A model generated the notes under the pieces. That model saw only the letters and a program-made list of their open reading frames with translations. It made no database searches and was not told the DNA's origin. A program made the translations under genes and the position numbers. DNA of 39,131 nt. Source: Paenibacillus validus NBRC 15382 (GTDB lineage: Bacteria > Bacillota > Bacilli > Paenibacillales > NBRC-103111). Each line of letters opens with the position of its first letter. Positions within the stretch are counted from its first letter, which is position 1. The stretch lies in assembly GCF_004000985.1 (NCBI RefSeq), contig NZ_BIMH01000044.1, positions 1 to 39,131 of the forward strand, read 5' to 3'. This document shows positions 1 through 7,132 of this stretch, one piece after another.

Positions 1-17
1 TTTGCTGTCATCTTCAT
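1..17 (-). CDS. Start of a gene running off the left edge
   Basis: Five codons (MKMTA) are visible on the minus strand, starting with ATG at position 17. A GGGG-rich ribosome binding site lies about 9 nt upstream, and the stop codon of the dehydrogenase gene at 45 is only 27 nt away, so this is probably the next gene of the same operon. Too little is visible to name it. Confidence 0.45.
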
Positions 18-44
18 GCCTTGATCCCCTTTCGGATGCAAAAC

Positions 45-1052
45 CTAGCCGGGGAGACGGACGGTTTGTCCCGTCTCAAACGATTTTTGGGCGGACAGCG
101 CGATTTCAAGCGCTATTTTCCCGTCGATTTCATTGACGGAGGGCGCTTCGCTTTTTCTTAGACAATCGACGAAATGATTCATTTCATTCAAATAAGCATC
201 TTTAAACCGCTCCGGAAAAGCGGGCACAATATCATGGGTGCTTCCTCTCTTGGTCAGTATTTGAACGTCATGATAGCGTAAGGACCCGATGAGCAGGCTG
301 CCTTCGCTGCCTATGACTTCTCCCCGAATATCGTACCCGTAGAAAGCATTCCGGCTGGCTTCTATATCCGCAGCGGCGCCGGAGTCGAACGCTACATAGG
401 TAAGCGCCTGGTCGACGTCACCGTATTGTTCCATAAAGGAGTGGACCAGAATGTTCCCATGCGCCGAGACGGAAGTGACTTCCGCATTCAACAAAAATCG
501 GGCGATGTCAAAATCGTGGATCGACATATCGAGGAAAATGCCCCCGCTGTTTTGGATAAATGCCGCAGGCGGAGAGCCCGGGTCGCGGGATACCCCTTTA
601 AAATAAAGGGGCGTTCCGATGTCTCCGGCCTGTATTCTTCGCTGGGCTTCCCTATAAGCGCTGTCAAATCTCCTCATAAAACCGACCTGACAAACGACGT
701 TGTTCTCTTCGATGACCCGAATCGCCCGGTCGGCTTCCTCTAAGTCATGGGTAAGCGGTTTTTCAATAAAAATATGTTTCCCGTGCTTCGCCGCTTGTTC
801 GATCATATCCGCGTGCGTGCTTGTCGGCGTTGCTATAATAACCGCATCAATCGCAGGGTCTTCAAAAACTTCTTGATGATGTTTCGCCGATTTCTCTATA
901 CCCAATTCACGGGCAACGGTTTCCGCCCGATTCTCGAATGGATCCAGAACGCTTACCAGCTTTGCTCCTTTCACTTTTGTGGCCAAATTTTCAGCGTGCC
1001 AATAACCAAGACGTCCCAGTCCAAGGACCGCGCAGCGTATTTGCTCCTTCAT
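45..1052 (-). CDS. Gfo/Idh/MocA family NAD-dependent dehydrogenase (inositol 2-dehydrogenase-like)
   Basis: 335 aa cytosolic oxidoreductase. The N-terminus is a Rossmann fold with GLGRLG (residues 11-16); the family EKP motif with its catalytic lysine is seen in IFIEKPLT, and the later LDMSIHDFDIARF stretch holds the Asp and His that act in catalysis in IolG-type enzymes. Length fits the family. Such enzymes oxidise myo- or scyllo-inositol or related sugars with NAD(P). GAGGAG lies about 8 nt before the ATG. The gene diverges from an AraC regulator that probably controls it, and another gene starts 27 nt downstream. The overall pattern favours inositol 2-dehydrogenase, but substrate cannot be fixed from sequence alone because family members with other sugar substrates look alike. 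Confidence 0.85.
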   Translation of the reverse strand: MKEQIRCAVLGLGRLGYWHAENLATKVKGAKLVSVLDPFENRAETVARELGIEKSAKHHQEVFEDPAIDAVIIATPTSTHADMIEQAAKHGKHIFIEKPLTHDLEEADRAIRVIEENNVVCQVGFMRRFDSAYREAQRRIQAGDIGTPLYFKGVSRDPGSPPAAFIQNSGGIFLDMSIHDFDIARFLLNAEVTSVSAHGNILVHSFMEQYGDVDQALTYVAFDSGAAADIEASRNAFYGYDIRGEVIGSEGSLLIGSLRYHDVQILTKRGSTHDIVPAFPERFKDAYLNEMNHFVDCLRKSEAPSVNEIDGKIALEIALSAQKSFETGQTVRLPG

Positions 1053-1217
1053 TGTCTACACTCCTCGATGTTTAATGGTGCTATATATACAAGAATAGCT
1101 GCCCAAGCCCCAAGTAAACATTCGATTTTGTGATTAAAAATTATACTTTTGTTGTTATTTTTTATGTTAAACTACATAAGTATGCGCAATTATTTCACAG
1201 AAAGCGGCTGATCCTTC

Positions 1218-2105
1218 GTGGAGCAATTGTTTATGATCTCGAACCTGATTGGCTCGATACGGCTGGTGGACCTTCAATACACAATAGGACATAAAGGATA
1301 TGCCTACGGCTCTCACCGCCATACGATTTTCGAGTTTATGTATGTCATTTCAGGTCAATTCGAACAAATCGTCAACGGACAGCCCTACGTATTAGGCACG
1401 GGGGACTGTCTCATCATCAAGCCCGGCATGTTCCATCATACCCCTCCTATTCATGAGGATGCCGAGTGGTTTGTTTTCCATTTTGAAGTGGAAGATAAAC
1501 GAATACATGAAATTCTTCAACTGATCCAACACCCTGTCATTAAGAAGGACAAAGAAAAAAGTATCCACAACTTTGTGAATACCTTTATTGATGAATATGG
1601 GTACTTTCTCCATAATCTAAGTGCGCCGGAAACCGAAAAAACGTCTGAATCGAAGTATGCGGCCGTCATTATGCTGAAGGTTCAATCCTCGATTCTGAAT
1701 CTGATCAGTCTGTTATCCGACTATTTCTATCATCAATCGGAATCCGCCGCTCCGCCATCGATTCAACCCTCACTGCTTAATTTGGCCCACGAGGCCGCTT
1801 ACTGGATTGAAAAAAGAGCCATCGACCCCATAAGAATCGGTGAGCTGGCGAGTCAATTAAATGTCGACCGCTCCCATTTAACGAATTGTTTCAAAAAGGT
1901 TTATGGCATTTCGCCTCGGGGTTATTTGACAAAAGTGAGAATTCGAATGGCGAAAGGCTTGCTGACGGATACCGATTGGAGCATCGAAAAAATCTCTCAG
2001 GAGCTCCAATTTTCCTCCCCTGCTCATTTCATTAAATTTTTTCTTAAAGATGTCGGTCTGACGCCGTTAAAGTTTCGCAATCATACGAAGACAAGGACGG
2101 TTTAA
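1218..2105 (+). CDS. AraC family transcriptional regulator with cupin sensor domain
   Basis: 295 aa. Residues about 20-100 look like the AraC-type cupin (SHRHTIFEFMYVISG, then GDCLIIKPGMFH), which binds a small ligand, often a sugar. Residues about 190-290 hold the double helix-turn-helix: IRIGELASQLNVDRSHL in the first and IEKISQELQFSSPAHFIKFF in the second. It is divergent from the Gfo/Idh dehydrogenase with a 165-bp gap, typical of a local carbohydrate regulator controlling its neighbour. The GTG start at 1218 has only a weak ribosome binding site; ATG at 1233 (residue 6) is an alternative. No operator is assigned. Confidence 0.85.
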   Translation: MEQLFMISNLIGSIRLVDLQYTIGHKGYAYGSHRHTIFEFMYVISGQFEQIVNGQPYVLGTGDCLIIKPGMFHHTPPIHEDAEWFVFHFEVEDKRIHEILQLIQHPVIKKDKEKSIHNFVNTFIDEYGYFLHNLSAPETEKTSESKYAAVIMLKVQSSILNLISLLSDYFYHQSESAAPPSIQPSLLNLAHEAAYWIEKRAIDPIRIGELASQLNVDRSHLTNCFKKVYGISPRGYLTKVRIRMAKGLLTDTDWSIEKISQELQFSSPAHFIKFFLKDVGLTPLKFRNHTKTRTV

Positions 2106-2122
2106 GATAAGGGTTCATTTCC

Positions 2123-3523
2123 TTATTCGGCGTAGGGCGTCTGGGGACGATGGCTCGGCATTTTCAAGGATAAAACCAGGATAGCCACGCTGATGACGGC
2201 ACAAACGGCAGCCATCGTGTGCAGTCGCTGTGTCGAGAACTCGCTGCTGAAGATCGCTCCCAGCAAGCTGGAAGAAAGAATCGTCCCCATGAATCTGGAG
2301 GTCATGAACAAGCCTGAAGCGATTCCCGTCTCCTTCGTAGACACGTAGGAATAGAGCGCCGTCTGCAAACCGAGATTCTGAAAGCCGTTGCTGATTCCGA
2401 ATACGGATAAGAAGGCAAAAATCACATAGGGCAAGGTGTTGTCGTGCAAGAGCAGCAAGAGCAGCGAGCCGGCCATAACGAATAGCGAACCTGCGATTAG
2501 CGGACTTTTGGAACCGGATTTGTCGATCCATCTGCCCACCCATGGCGTTACAAACACGCTGAATCCGGATACGGCCAGCATAATCAAACCGACCCGCTGC
2601 GCATCGAAGTGCCGAACTTGCTGCAAATAAGAGGGAATGCTGAACATCACCGAATAGAACACGATATTCACACAAATAAACTGGATATAAACCATGCATA
2701 CGTTTAGATTGTTTTTCAGAAAAAACACATCAATAAACGGCTGCTTCCGCCGCTTTTCAAACTGATAAAATAAAAAGCTCATCACCAGGCTGACGATAAG
2801 CAGCCAGACGTTAAAGCCCTGTTCGAAGGATAGAAAGAAAAACAGCCAGCTCACAATCAGCGCGGTGAAAAAGACGATTCCCCAAAGATCCAGACCTCCG
2901 GAAGCGATCGGTTTGCGAGGGCCGTCCTTCGGCAAAATCTTGATGGACATGAAGAATGATATGAGAATGACGGGGAAATTCACAAAGAAAATGGCCGGCC
3001 AATCTCCGTATTGGATCAAGAACCCTCCGATCGAAGGTCCAAAGGCAGCTGACGTTGAAGAGAAGATCGACATGACGCTCAGCGCTCTCGCCTGATTATC
3101 CGTAATACTGCTGCGGATCATGCCCATCCCCGCAGGAAACAGCGAAGACGTGCCGATTGCCTGGATGACGCGAAAGGCCATCAGCCAGCCGATGCTTGGA
3201 GAAAATGGAGCCAGCATCGACGAGATCGTCACCAGCAGCAGACCCAGCAGAAATATGCGCTTGCGCCCGAGCATATCGCTCAGCTTTCCCATAACAGGCT
3301 GTGCGACGGCGCTCGCTACGTAATAAGTGGCGATGAGCCAGGATATGGCGCTATACGGCACTTGGAATTCTTGCTGCAGCCTGGAGAAGGCAACCGAGAT
3401 CATCGTCGTATTCAATGGATTTAAGAGCACTCCGAAGCCTATGGCTGTAATTAATAACATCTGACTTTGGGGAGAAATCTGCCCCTGCTTATGACGCATC
3501 TCGGTCTCAGAGGGTTTAGACAT
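2123..3523 (-). CDS. MFS transporter, DHA2-like drug exporter family
   Basis: About 466 aa from the chosen start. It has the many hydrophobic segments of a DHA2 drug:H+ antiporter (14-TM type), motif A-like GKLSDMLGRKRIFLLG after the second helix, and later GRWIDKSGSKSPL. Family members export drugs or other small molecules with proton exchange at the inner membrane. The frame stays open to 3712, but the extra 63 residues are not hydrophobic and run through a perfect inverted repeat. ATG at 3523, giving MSKPSETEMRHK and preceded by an AAAGAG-type site, is the better start. The gene stands alone between the AraC gene (convergent) and the DoxX gene, so substrate and control are unknown. Confidence 0.85.
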   Translation of the reverse strand: MSKPSETEMRHKQGQISPQSQMLLITAIGFGVLLNPLNTTMISVAFSRLQQEFQVPYSAISWLIATYYVASAVAQPVMGKLSDMLGRKRIFLLGLLLVTISSMLAPFSPSIGWLMAFRVIQAIGTSSLFPAGMGMIRSSITDNQARALSVMSIFSSTSAAFGPSIGGFLIQYGDWPAIFFVNFPVILISFFMSIKILPKDGPRKPIASGGLDLWGIVFFTALIVSWLFFFLSFEQGFNVWLLIVSLVMSFLFYQFEKRRKQPFIDVFFLKNNLNVCMVYIQFICVNIVFYSVMFSIPSYLQQVRHFDAQRVGLIMLAVSGFSVFVTPWVGRWIDKSGSKSPLIAGSLFVMAGSLLLLLLHDNTLPYVIFAFLSVFGISNGFQNLGLQTALYSYVSTKETGIASGLFMTSRFMGTILSSSLLGAIFSSEFSTQRLHTMAAVCAVISVAILVLSLKMPSHRPQTPYAE

Positions 3524-3655
3524 TCGCGATCGCTCTTTTCTCTCTATTAGTATGGAATCTTTCAGGCACGACGAACTGACGTTAAACTGAGTGTAACATG
3601 CCCGGCTGCTCCTTGCCAGTACGTTACACTCGAATTGCCGTTCGGCGAGCTGTTC

Positions 3656-3705
3656 GCAGAAACAGGGGAGCAGGTCGTCAAGTCGACCTGCTCCCCTGTT
3701 TCTGC
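3656..3705. terminator. 22-bp perfect inverted repeat, probable terminator
   Basis: Arms 3656-3677 and 3684-3705 are perfectly complementary (22 bp) with a 6-nt loop. It starts four bases after the DoxX stop codon and ends before the MFS start. No U-tract follows outside the stem, though each arm contains AAACAGGGG / CCCCTGTTT. Most likely it ends the DoxX transcript, but such a long stem could also be a protein site or protect a 3' end. Confidence 0.7.
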
Positions 3706-3708
3706 TTA

Positions 3709-4257
3709 TCAAACTCGTGCCGGTTTGATTACGCCTCCGGTTCCGTTCGGGTTATTCTTCTTTCCAGCTTTATTACGGGTGACAAGTTTACGGAGCAGCG
3801 GGAGCAAGTAATAATCCAGACCTAATTTACCGGCGTTGGCCCCCGCCATGAACAAGATCCCGCCGATTAGAACGAACCACGGGTTCGTGCTTACCGTGCC
3901 CGCGAACATGAACATGAAGTTCATCAGAAGTCCGAAGAAAGCGGCCGCGGTAGTTAAAGCCCCGAGGATTAAACCAAGACCGACTAAAAATTCGCCAAGC
4001 GGTATGAGGAAGTTAATCATCTTTACGTTCGGAACGGCAAAGGTGTTGATGAAAGCGGTGAAGGTCGGGTACACCAGCTCATTCGTCGCTTTATCGATTA
4101 CCGGTTTGGCGACCGCGTTATTCAAGAAACCGCCTGCATTGAATCCCCCCGTTAATTTTTGCCATCCATGTGTGAGCCACTCGTAACCGAGATACAACCG
4201 GATGAATAAAAGGACCACAGCTGCGTATTTATTTTCTCTAAGCCATTGAACGAACAT
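3709..4257 (-). CDS. DoxX family membrane protein
   Basis: 182 aa integral membrane protein with about four hydrophobic segments. The head has the DoxX-type RLYLGYEWLTHGWQKL pattern, followed by FLIPLGEFLVGLGLILGA and a hydrophobic GLLMNFMFMFAGT. DoxX relatives take part in quinone-linked sulfur oxidation (TQO small subunit) or thiol/redox stress; the exact role here is open. The frame has an ATG at 4266 directly abutting GAGGAG, too close to be used; ATG at 4257 is 9 nt from it and is chosen. Upstream are an Fnr-type promoter (4405-4447) and a Rex-like operator (4274-4291), which suggest expression under low oxygen or changed NADH/NAD ratio. A strong inverted repeat follows the stop. Confidence 0.85.
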   Translation of the reverse strand: MFVQWLRENKYAAVVLLFIRLYLGYEWLTHGWQKLTGGFNAGGFLNNAVAKPVIDKATNELVYPTFTAFINTFAVPNVKMINFLIPLGEFLVGLGLILGALTTAAAFFGLLMNFMFMFAGTVSTNPWFVLIGGILFMAGANAGKLGLDYYLLPLLRKLVTRNKAGKKNNPNGTGGVIKPARV

Positions 4258-4273
4258 GACGATCATCTCCTCG

Positions 4274-4291
4274 TTGTGAAATTTTTCACTT
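4274..4291 (-). promoter_or_regulatory. Rex-like operator in the DoxX leader
   Basis: TTGTGAA-ATTT-TTCACTT matches the Rex consensus TTGTGAA-N4-TTCACAA at all but two positions. It sits one base upstream of the ribosome binding site and over 100 nt downstream of the inferred Fnr promoter start. Rex is the NADH-sensing repressor of fermentative and anaerobic genes. It also reads as a weaker CRP/Fnr half-match (TGTGA-N6-TCACT). The position suggests roadblock repression or a second, unidentified promoter. Confidence 0.55.
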
Positions 4292-4404
4292 GATTTGGCG
4301 CAATAAACGAACCTTGATTATTTCGACTCTCGCCGGGATCGGAAATGTTTCATCTCTCATTTTCCTTTCGTTGTGGTGTGGTTTTGCTTCCCGTCTACAC
4401 CTTT

Positions 4405-4447
4405 ATTGTACTACAGGGTTGCTGGCGCAGCTGTGATCTAAATCACC
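4405..4447 (-). promoter_or_regulatory. Fnr-type class II promoter of the DoxX gene
   Basis: Fnr-type box TGTGA-TCTAAA-TCACC at 4432-4447, and -10 hexamer TACAAT at 4410-4405 on the minus strand. With the start placed at 4398, the box centre (4439.5) is at -41.5, the standard site for Fnr activation. No good -35 hexamer is present, as expected for an activator-dependent promoter. Confidence 0.7.
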
Positions 4448-4614
4448 GGATGAGCCGAAACCGGCCAATGACTTTCCTGCTTCTGAAGGCAGCCCGATTC
4501 CGGCCGGTATGACGGTATGACGCGGCACCCGGTTCAGAAACTTCCTTATCGCGAATGCCGGTGCCGACCGGACCGGCATTCGATCATCTATATGAGCCTT
4601 GCAAAGTCTCAGGC

Positions 4615-4764
4615 TTATAACGGCTCCCCGGCAGCCCGATCCTCGCCTGCAGGCCTGTTATCGCCTTCACGAACCGGCGGCTCTACCTTGCAATCCTCGC
4701 AAATCCAGCTTTCCCCTACCGGACCCTCGCCTGTTTTTTTGGCGCACTTTTCACAAGTAATCAT
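4615..4764 (-). CDS. 49-aa zinc-ribbon-like small protein
   Basis: The ATG at 4764 follows AAGGAG with about 10 nt spacing. The product has two CxxC knuckles, ITCEKCAKK (Cys4, Cys7) and WICEDCKVE (Cys22, Cys25), then an acidic/proline-rich tail with PPVREGDNRP. Four cysteines in this spacing are typical of a zinc ribbon. A near-perfect Fnr box lies upstream, and fnr and the DoxX gene are neighbours, so it is probably part of the anaerobic regulon. I do not recognise a named family; it could be a small metal-binding partner of a redox enzyme. Confidence 0.7.
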   Translation of the reverse strand: MITCEKCAKKTGEGPVGESWICEDCKVEPPVREGDNRPAGEDRAAGEPL

Positions 4765-4798
4765 CTGCAGCACTCTCCTTTATCAAGGTTTATACGTA

Positions 4799-4846
4799 CT
4801 TATACCGTACTTCTTCCCGGGCGAAGCCGCTGTGATCTTTCTCACA
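4799..4846 (-). promoter_or_regulatory. Fnr box and promoter of the zinc-ribbon gene
   Basis: TGTGA-TCTTTC-TCACA at 4831-4846 is a perfect CRP/Fnr consensus palindrome. The best -10, TATAAG at 4804-4799, would place the box near -46. A poorer hexamer, TACGGT at 4809-4804, would place it at -41.5. The box is clear; the exact start is not. Confidence 0.65.
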
Positions 4847-4911
4847 ACGTGAAGTCAACGAGGCTGTGAAGTTGGATGCGGCATCATAGGGGCGGTTCTC
4901 GCCCCCCATTC

Positions 4912-5622
4912 TTACATGCGGCAAATTTCTTTCGGGCAGCTCTCGCATTGACAAACATCGCGAAGATACGTTAAGTCCTTGATTAGAATATGCCCGTCTT
5001 TATATTCAACGACGTCTTCTTTTCTCAAATCGCTTAACATCCGGTTCACGCTTTCCCTCGTCGCCCCAATCATATCGGCCATTTCCGAATTGTTGATCTT
5101 CAGGTCGACAAATATATGATCTTCTTTCAGGACGCCGTAGGAGTTGCTGAGCCGAATGAGCAGTGAACATAGCGCGCCGGTTTTGCCGAACATCATCAAA
5201 TCCCGAAACTTGGTCTGGGTCAAGCGGTGCATCAAGCCCATCCACTTCATGAACTCCACAGCCAGGTCCCCGTGCTGCCACAGCAGCACCTCCAGGTCTT
5301 TGCGCTGAATGATGCCGATCTTGCCGGGCTCGGTGACTTCCGCGCTGAAGGTATGCACCGAGTCTTGAAATGGATCCAATTGCCCGAATAAATCGCCTTC
5401 TTGATGCAGGTACATCGTCAGACTTCTTCCGCTATCGGTTGTCTTCGTCGTCCGGACCCGGCCGCTGATAATAAAGTACAGCTTCTCCGCCGAATCCCCT
5501 TCCCAGAACAGATAAGATCCTTTCTCCACCTGCTTTATATACATGATGCTTTGCAGCTTATCGAAACTATCCTTGGAAATAATGTCCAAAATGCCGCCGG
5601 TTGGATTGACTTGAGCCATCAT
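4912..5622 (-). CDS. fnr: Fnr, anaerobic regulator of the Crp family with C-terminal 4Fe-4S ligands
   Basis: 236 aa: cyclic-nucleotide-like beta-roll (about 20-125), dimer helix, winged helix (about 150-215) with recognition helix IGATRESVNRMLSDL, then a C-terminal cysteine cluster. Bacillus subtilis Fnr binds a 4Fe-4S cluster through three C-terminal cysteines and Asp141; here Cys226, Cys229 and Cys234 sit in VCQCESCPKEIC, and residue 141 is indeed Asp (RDLMMF). That points to the same oxygen sensing: the cluster is lost in air and DNA binding stops. Start chosen at the first of two ATGs, 8-9 nt after GGAGG. Candidate targets within the window are the boxes at 4432, 4831 and 8887. It diverges from the nreA-like gene. 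Confidence 0.93.
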   Translation of the reverse strand: MMAQVNPTGGILDIISKDSFDKLQSIMYIKQVEKGSYLFWEGDSAEKLYFIISGRVRTTKTTDSGRSLTMYLHQEGDLFGQLDPFQDSVHTFSAEVTEPGKIGIIQRKDLEVLLWQHGDLAVEFMKWMGLMHRLTQTKFRDLMMFGKTGALCSLLIRLSNSYGVLKEDHIFVDLKINNSEMADMIGATRESVNRMLSDLRKEDVVEYKDGHILIKDLTYLRDVCQCESCPKEICRM

Positions 5623-5658
5623 GTCGCCGTCCTCCTTCGAACTGTTTGCGCTATAGGT

Positions 5659-5706
5659 ATCATATAACGGCCAGCAACTTATTCACATCGGGGGTTCTCC
5701 TGATTT
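5659..5706 (-). promoter_or_regulatory. fnr promoter with a GGGGTTCTCC-type site
   Basis: A minus-strand -10 TATGAT is at 5664-5659. The motif CGGGGGTTCTCCTGATTT lies at 5689-5706, about 45 bp upstream of the inferred start. It closely resembles the site in front of nreA (5818-5836), and a 13-bp palindrome GGGAGA-A-TCTCCC lies next to it at 5712-5724. I infer a response-regulator site, perhaps for the NreC-like protein. No convincing -35. Confidence 0.45.
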
Positions 5707-5817
5707 ATGAGGGGAGAATCTCCCGATCCCGGTGTCAGAAGAGGCGCAGAAAACCCCGATTTCATTCCTTTTACCTTCGTATTCGGCGCTTGGGCATCAG
5801 GAGATCCCCGAAACACA

Positions 5818-5864
5818 TTTAGGGGTTTTCCCTGAATTACAAAGAGAGGCGGAAAGACTATAAT
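5818..5864 (+). promoter_or_regulatory. nreA promoter with imperfect inverted repeat
   Basis: -35 ATTACA (5836-5841), 17-bp spacer, -10 TATAAT (5859-5864). The repeat TTTAGGG-N5-CCCTGAA (5818-5836; 6 of 7 pairs) abuts the -35, centred near -44. NreC in staphylococci is known to bind GC-rich palindromes, so autoregulation by the downstream NreC-like protein is plausible. Confidence 0.55.
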
Positions 5865-5921
5865 GGGAGGTAATGAAAACGGTTCAACCGTAAAAGCTGC
5901 AGTGGGGGGAGGAGGCCTGAC

Positions 5922-6362
5922 ATGCCGGCATTCATACAGATCATTACCGGGGAGCTGGAAGCCTTGTGCCGCGCAACCTCCAGCGACTTCTCCGCCTTAT
6001 CTTTCGCGCCGAAGCATGAACCTCGTATTCGCTGGAAGTATGCTTTCGGCAATCGCAGCGAACGCTATAAGCAGATGGTTGTAAAACCCGGATTGGGTCC
6101 GGGCGGTTTGACCCTGAGAACAGGCAAAACGACCCGTTGGACGGATTTTCCGGCTGCCCGGCCCGGCTTGCCGATGGAATGTCCCCTCGTTGCCTCCGAG
6201 CTGCTTCATGCCGCCGCGGCGGTTCCGATCACCATGCGCGAGACGGTATACGGCGTGCTCCTGATCGCAAGACGCTCGGCCGAAGCTTACGCGGACAGCG
6301 ACATCGACACGCTTTATCAACATGTTCAAACGCTGCAATCGCTCCTCGAGCCTACTTTATGA
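5922..6362 (+). CDS. nreA: NreA-like GAF-domain nitrate sensor
   Basis: 146 aa, a single small GAF domain over nearly the whole length, with KYAFGNRSERYKQM followed by KPGLGPGGLTLRTGKT, as in NreA-type proteins. In staphylococci NreA binds nitrate and controls the kinase NreB. GGAGGAGG precedes the ATG. The next genes are a NarL-type response regulator and a sensor kinase, and fnr is divergent, which supports the assignment. Gene order here is A-C-B, not A-B-C as in Staphylococcus. Nitrate binding is inferred from family and neighbours. Confidence 0.78.
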   Translation: MPAFIQIITGELEALCRATSSDFSALSFAPKHEPRIRWKYAFGNRSERYKQMVVKPGLGPGGLTLRTGKTTRWTDFPAARPGLPMECPLVASELLHAAAAVPITMRETVYGVLLIARRSAEAYADSDIDTLYQHVQTLQSLLEPTL

Positions 6363-6452
6363 ATCCAAGCAGAATGCTTATTGCTGGGGTTCTTTTATTT
6401 TTGTTAAGATAGATGAAGATTCGGTTGGTGACGATAGGGAGAGGAATCCATC

Positions 6453-7106
6453 ATGGTTAAAATCTTAGTAGTGGACGATCATGCGGTGGTCCGTTCAGGG
6501 CTGAAAATGCTGTTGGAAGGCAAAGCGGAGTTCCAAGTGATCGGCGAAGCCGCTGACGGAGACGAAGCGATCCAAGCCGTGAACGCCTTGCGGCCGGATG
6601 TCGTGCTCATGGATTTGAATATGCCTCAGGGCAAAGACGGGCTCACGGCAACCGCTGAGCTGAAGAAGCTTCACCCGGATGTGGCCGTACTCATCTTAAC
6701 CATGCATGATGACGATGAGTATTTGTTCCGCGGCATCCATGCCGGAGCGTCAGGCTATATCCTGAAGAGCGCGCCGCATGAGGAGCTGCTGACGGCGATT
6801 CGCTCGGTTTCCGCCGGGAACGCTTACCTGTATCCAACCGCAACCAAGCGTCTGATGGGAGAATATTTGGAGAAGTTGAAACACGGGGACAGCACCAATA
6901 CGTACGAGACGCTCTCAGACCGTGAGAAAGAAGTATTAGGGTTAATCGCCAAAGGCTACAGCAATAAAGAAATCGCAGAGCAGCTCGTCATCAGTGTGAA
7001 AACGGTGGAAACGCATAAGAGCAACGTGATGGAGAAGCTGGGCCTCAGAACAAGACCCGAGCTTGTGAAATATGCCGTCAAAAAAGGTCTTCTCAGCTTC
7101 GAATAA
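6453..7106 (+). CDS. nreC: NreC-like response regulator (NarL/LuxR family)
   Basis: 217 aa. The receiver domain (about 1-120) has acidic residues in VVDDH (8-9) and phospho-acceptor Asp54 in VVLMDLNMP. The LuxR-type HTH is at about 150-210: LSDREKEVLGLIAKGYSNKEIA, then SVKTVETHKSNVMEKL. GGGAGAGG precedes the ATG. It should be phosphorylated by the histidine kinase encoded 26 nt downstream and activate nitrate/nitrite respiratory genes, none of which lie in this window. Repeated GGGGTT-type sites upstream of nreA and fnr are candidate targets. Confidence 0.85.
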   Translation: MVKILVVDDHAVVRSGLKMLLEGKAEFQVIGEAADGDEAIQAVNALRPDVVLMDLNMPQGKDGLTATAELKKLHPDVAVLILTMHDDDEYLFRGIHAGASGYILKSAPHEELLTAIRSVSAGNAYLYPTATKRLMGEYLEKLKHGDSTNTYETLSDREKEVLGLIAKGYSNKEIAEQLVISVKTVETHKSNVMEKLGLRTRPELVKYAVKKGLLSFE

Positions 7107-7132
7107 TCGACGTAGGTAGGTGATTCCTTGCC

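Noticed and set aside
3524..3712. 63-residue N-terminal extension of the MFS transporter
   Set aside because: It is not hydrophobic, runs through a perfect inverted repeat and lacks a ribosome binding site; the ATG at 3523 is better.
4517..4852. 111-codon plus-strand frame
   Set aside because: Antisense to the zinc-ribbon gene and its Fnr box, without a ribosome binding site.
5740..5815. CCCCGATTT and CCCCGAAAC near nreA as further copies of the cluster iterons
   Set aside because: Single units without the 9-bp period; similarity to the cluster sites could be chance.
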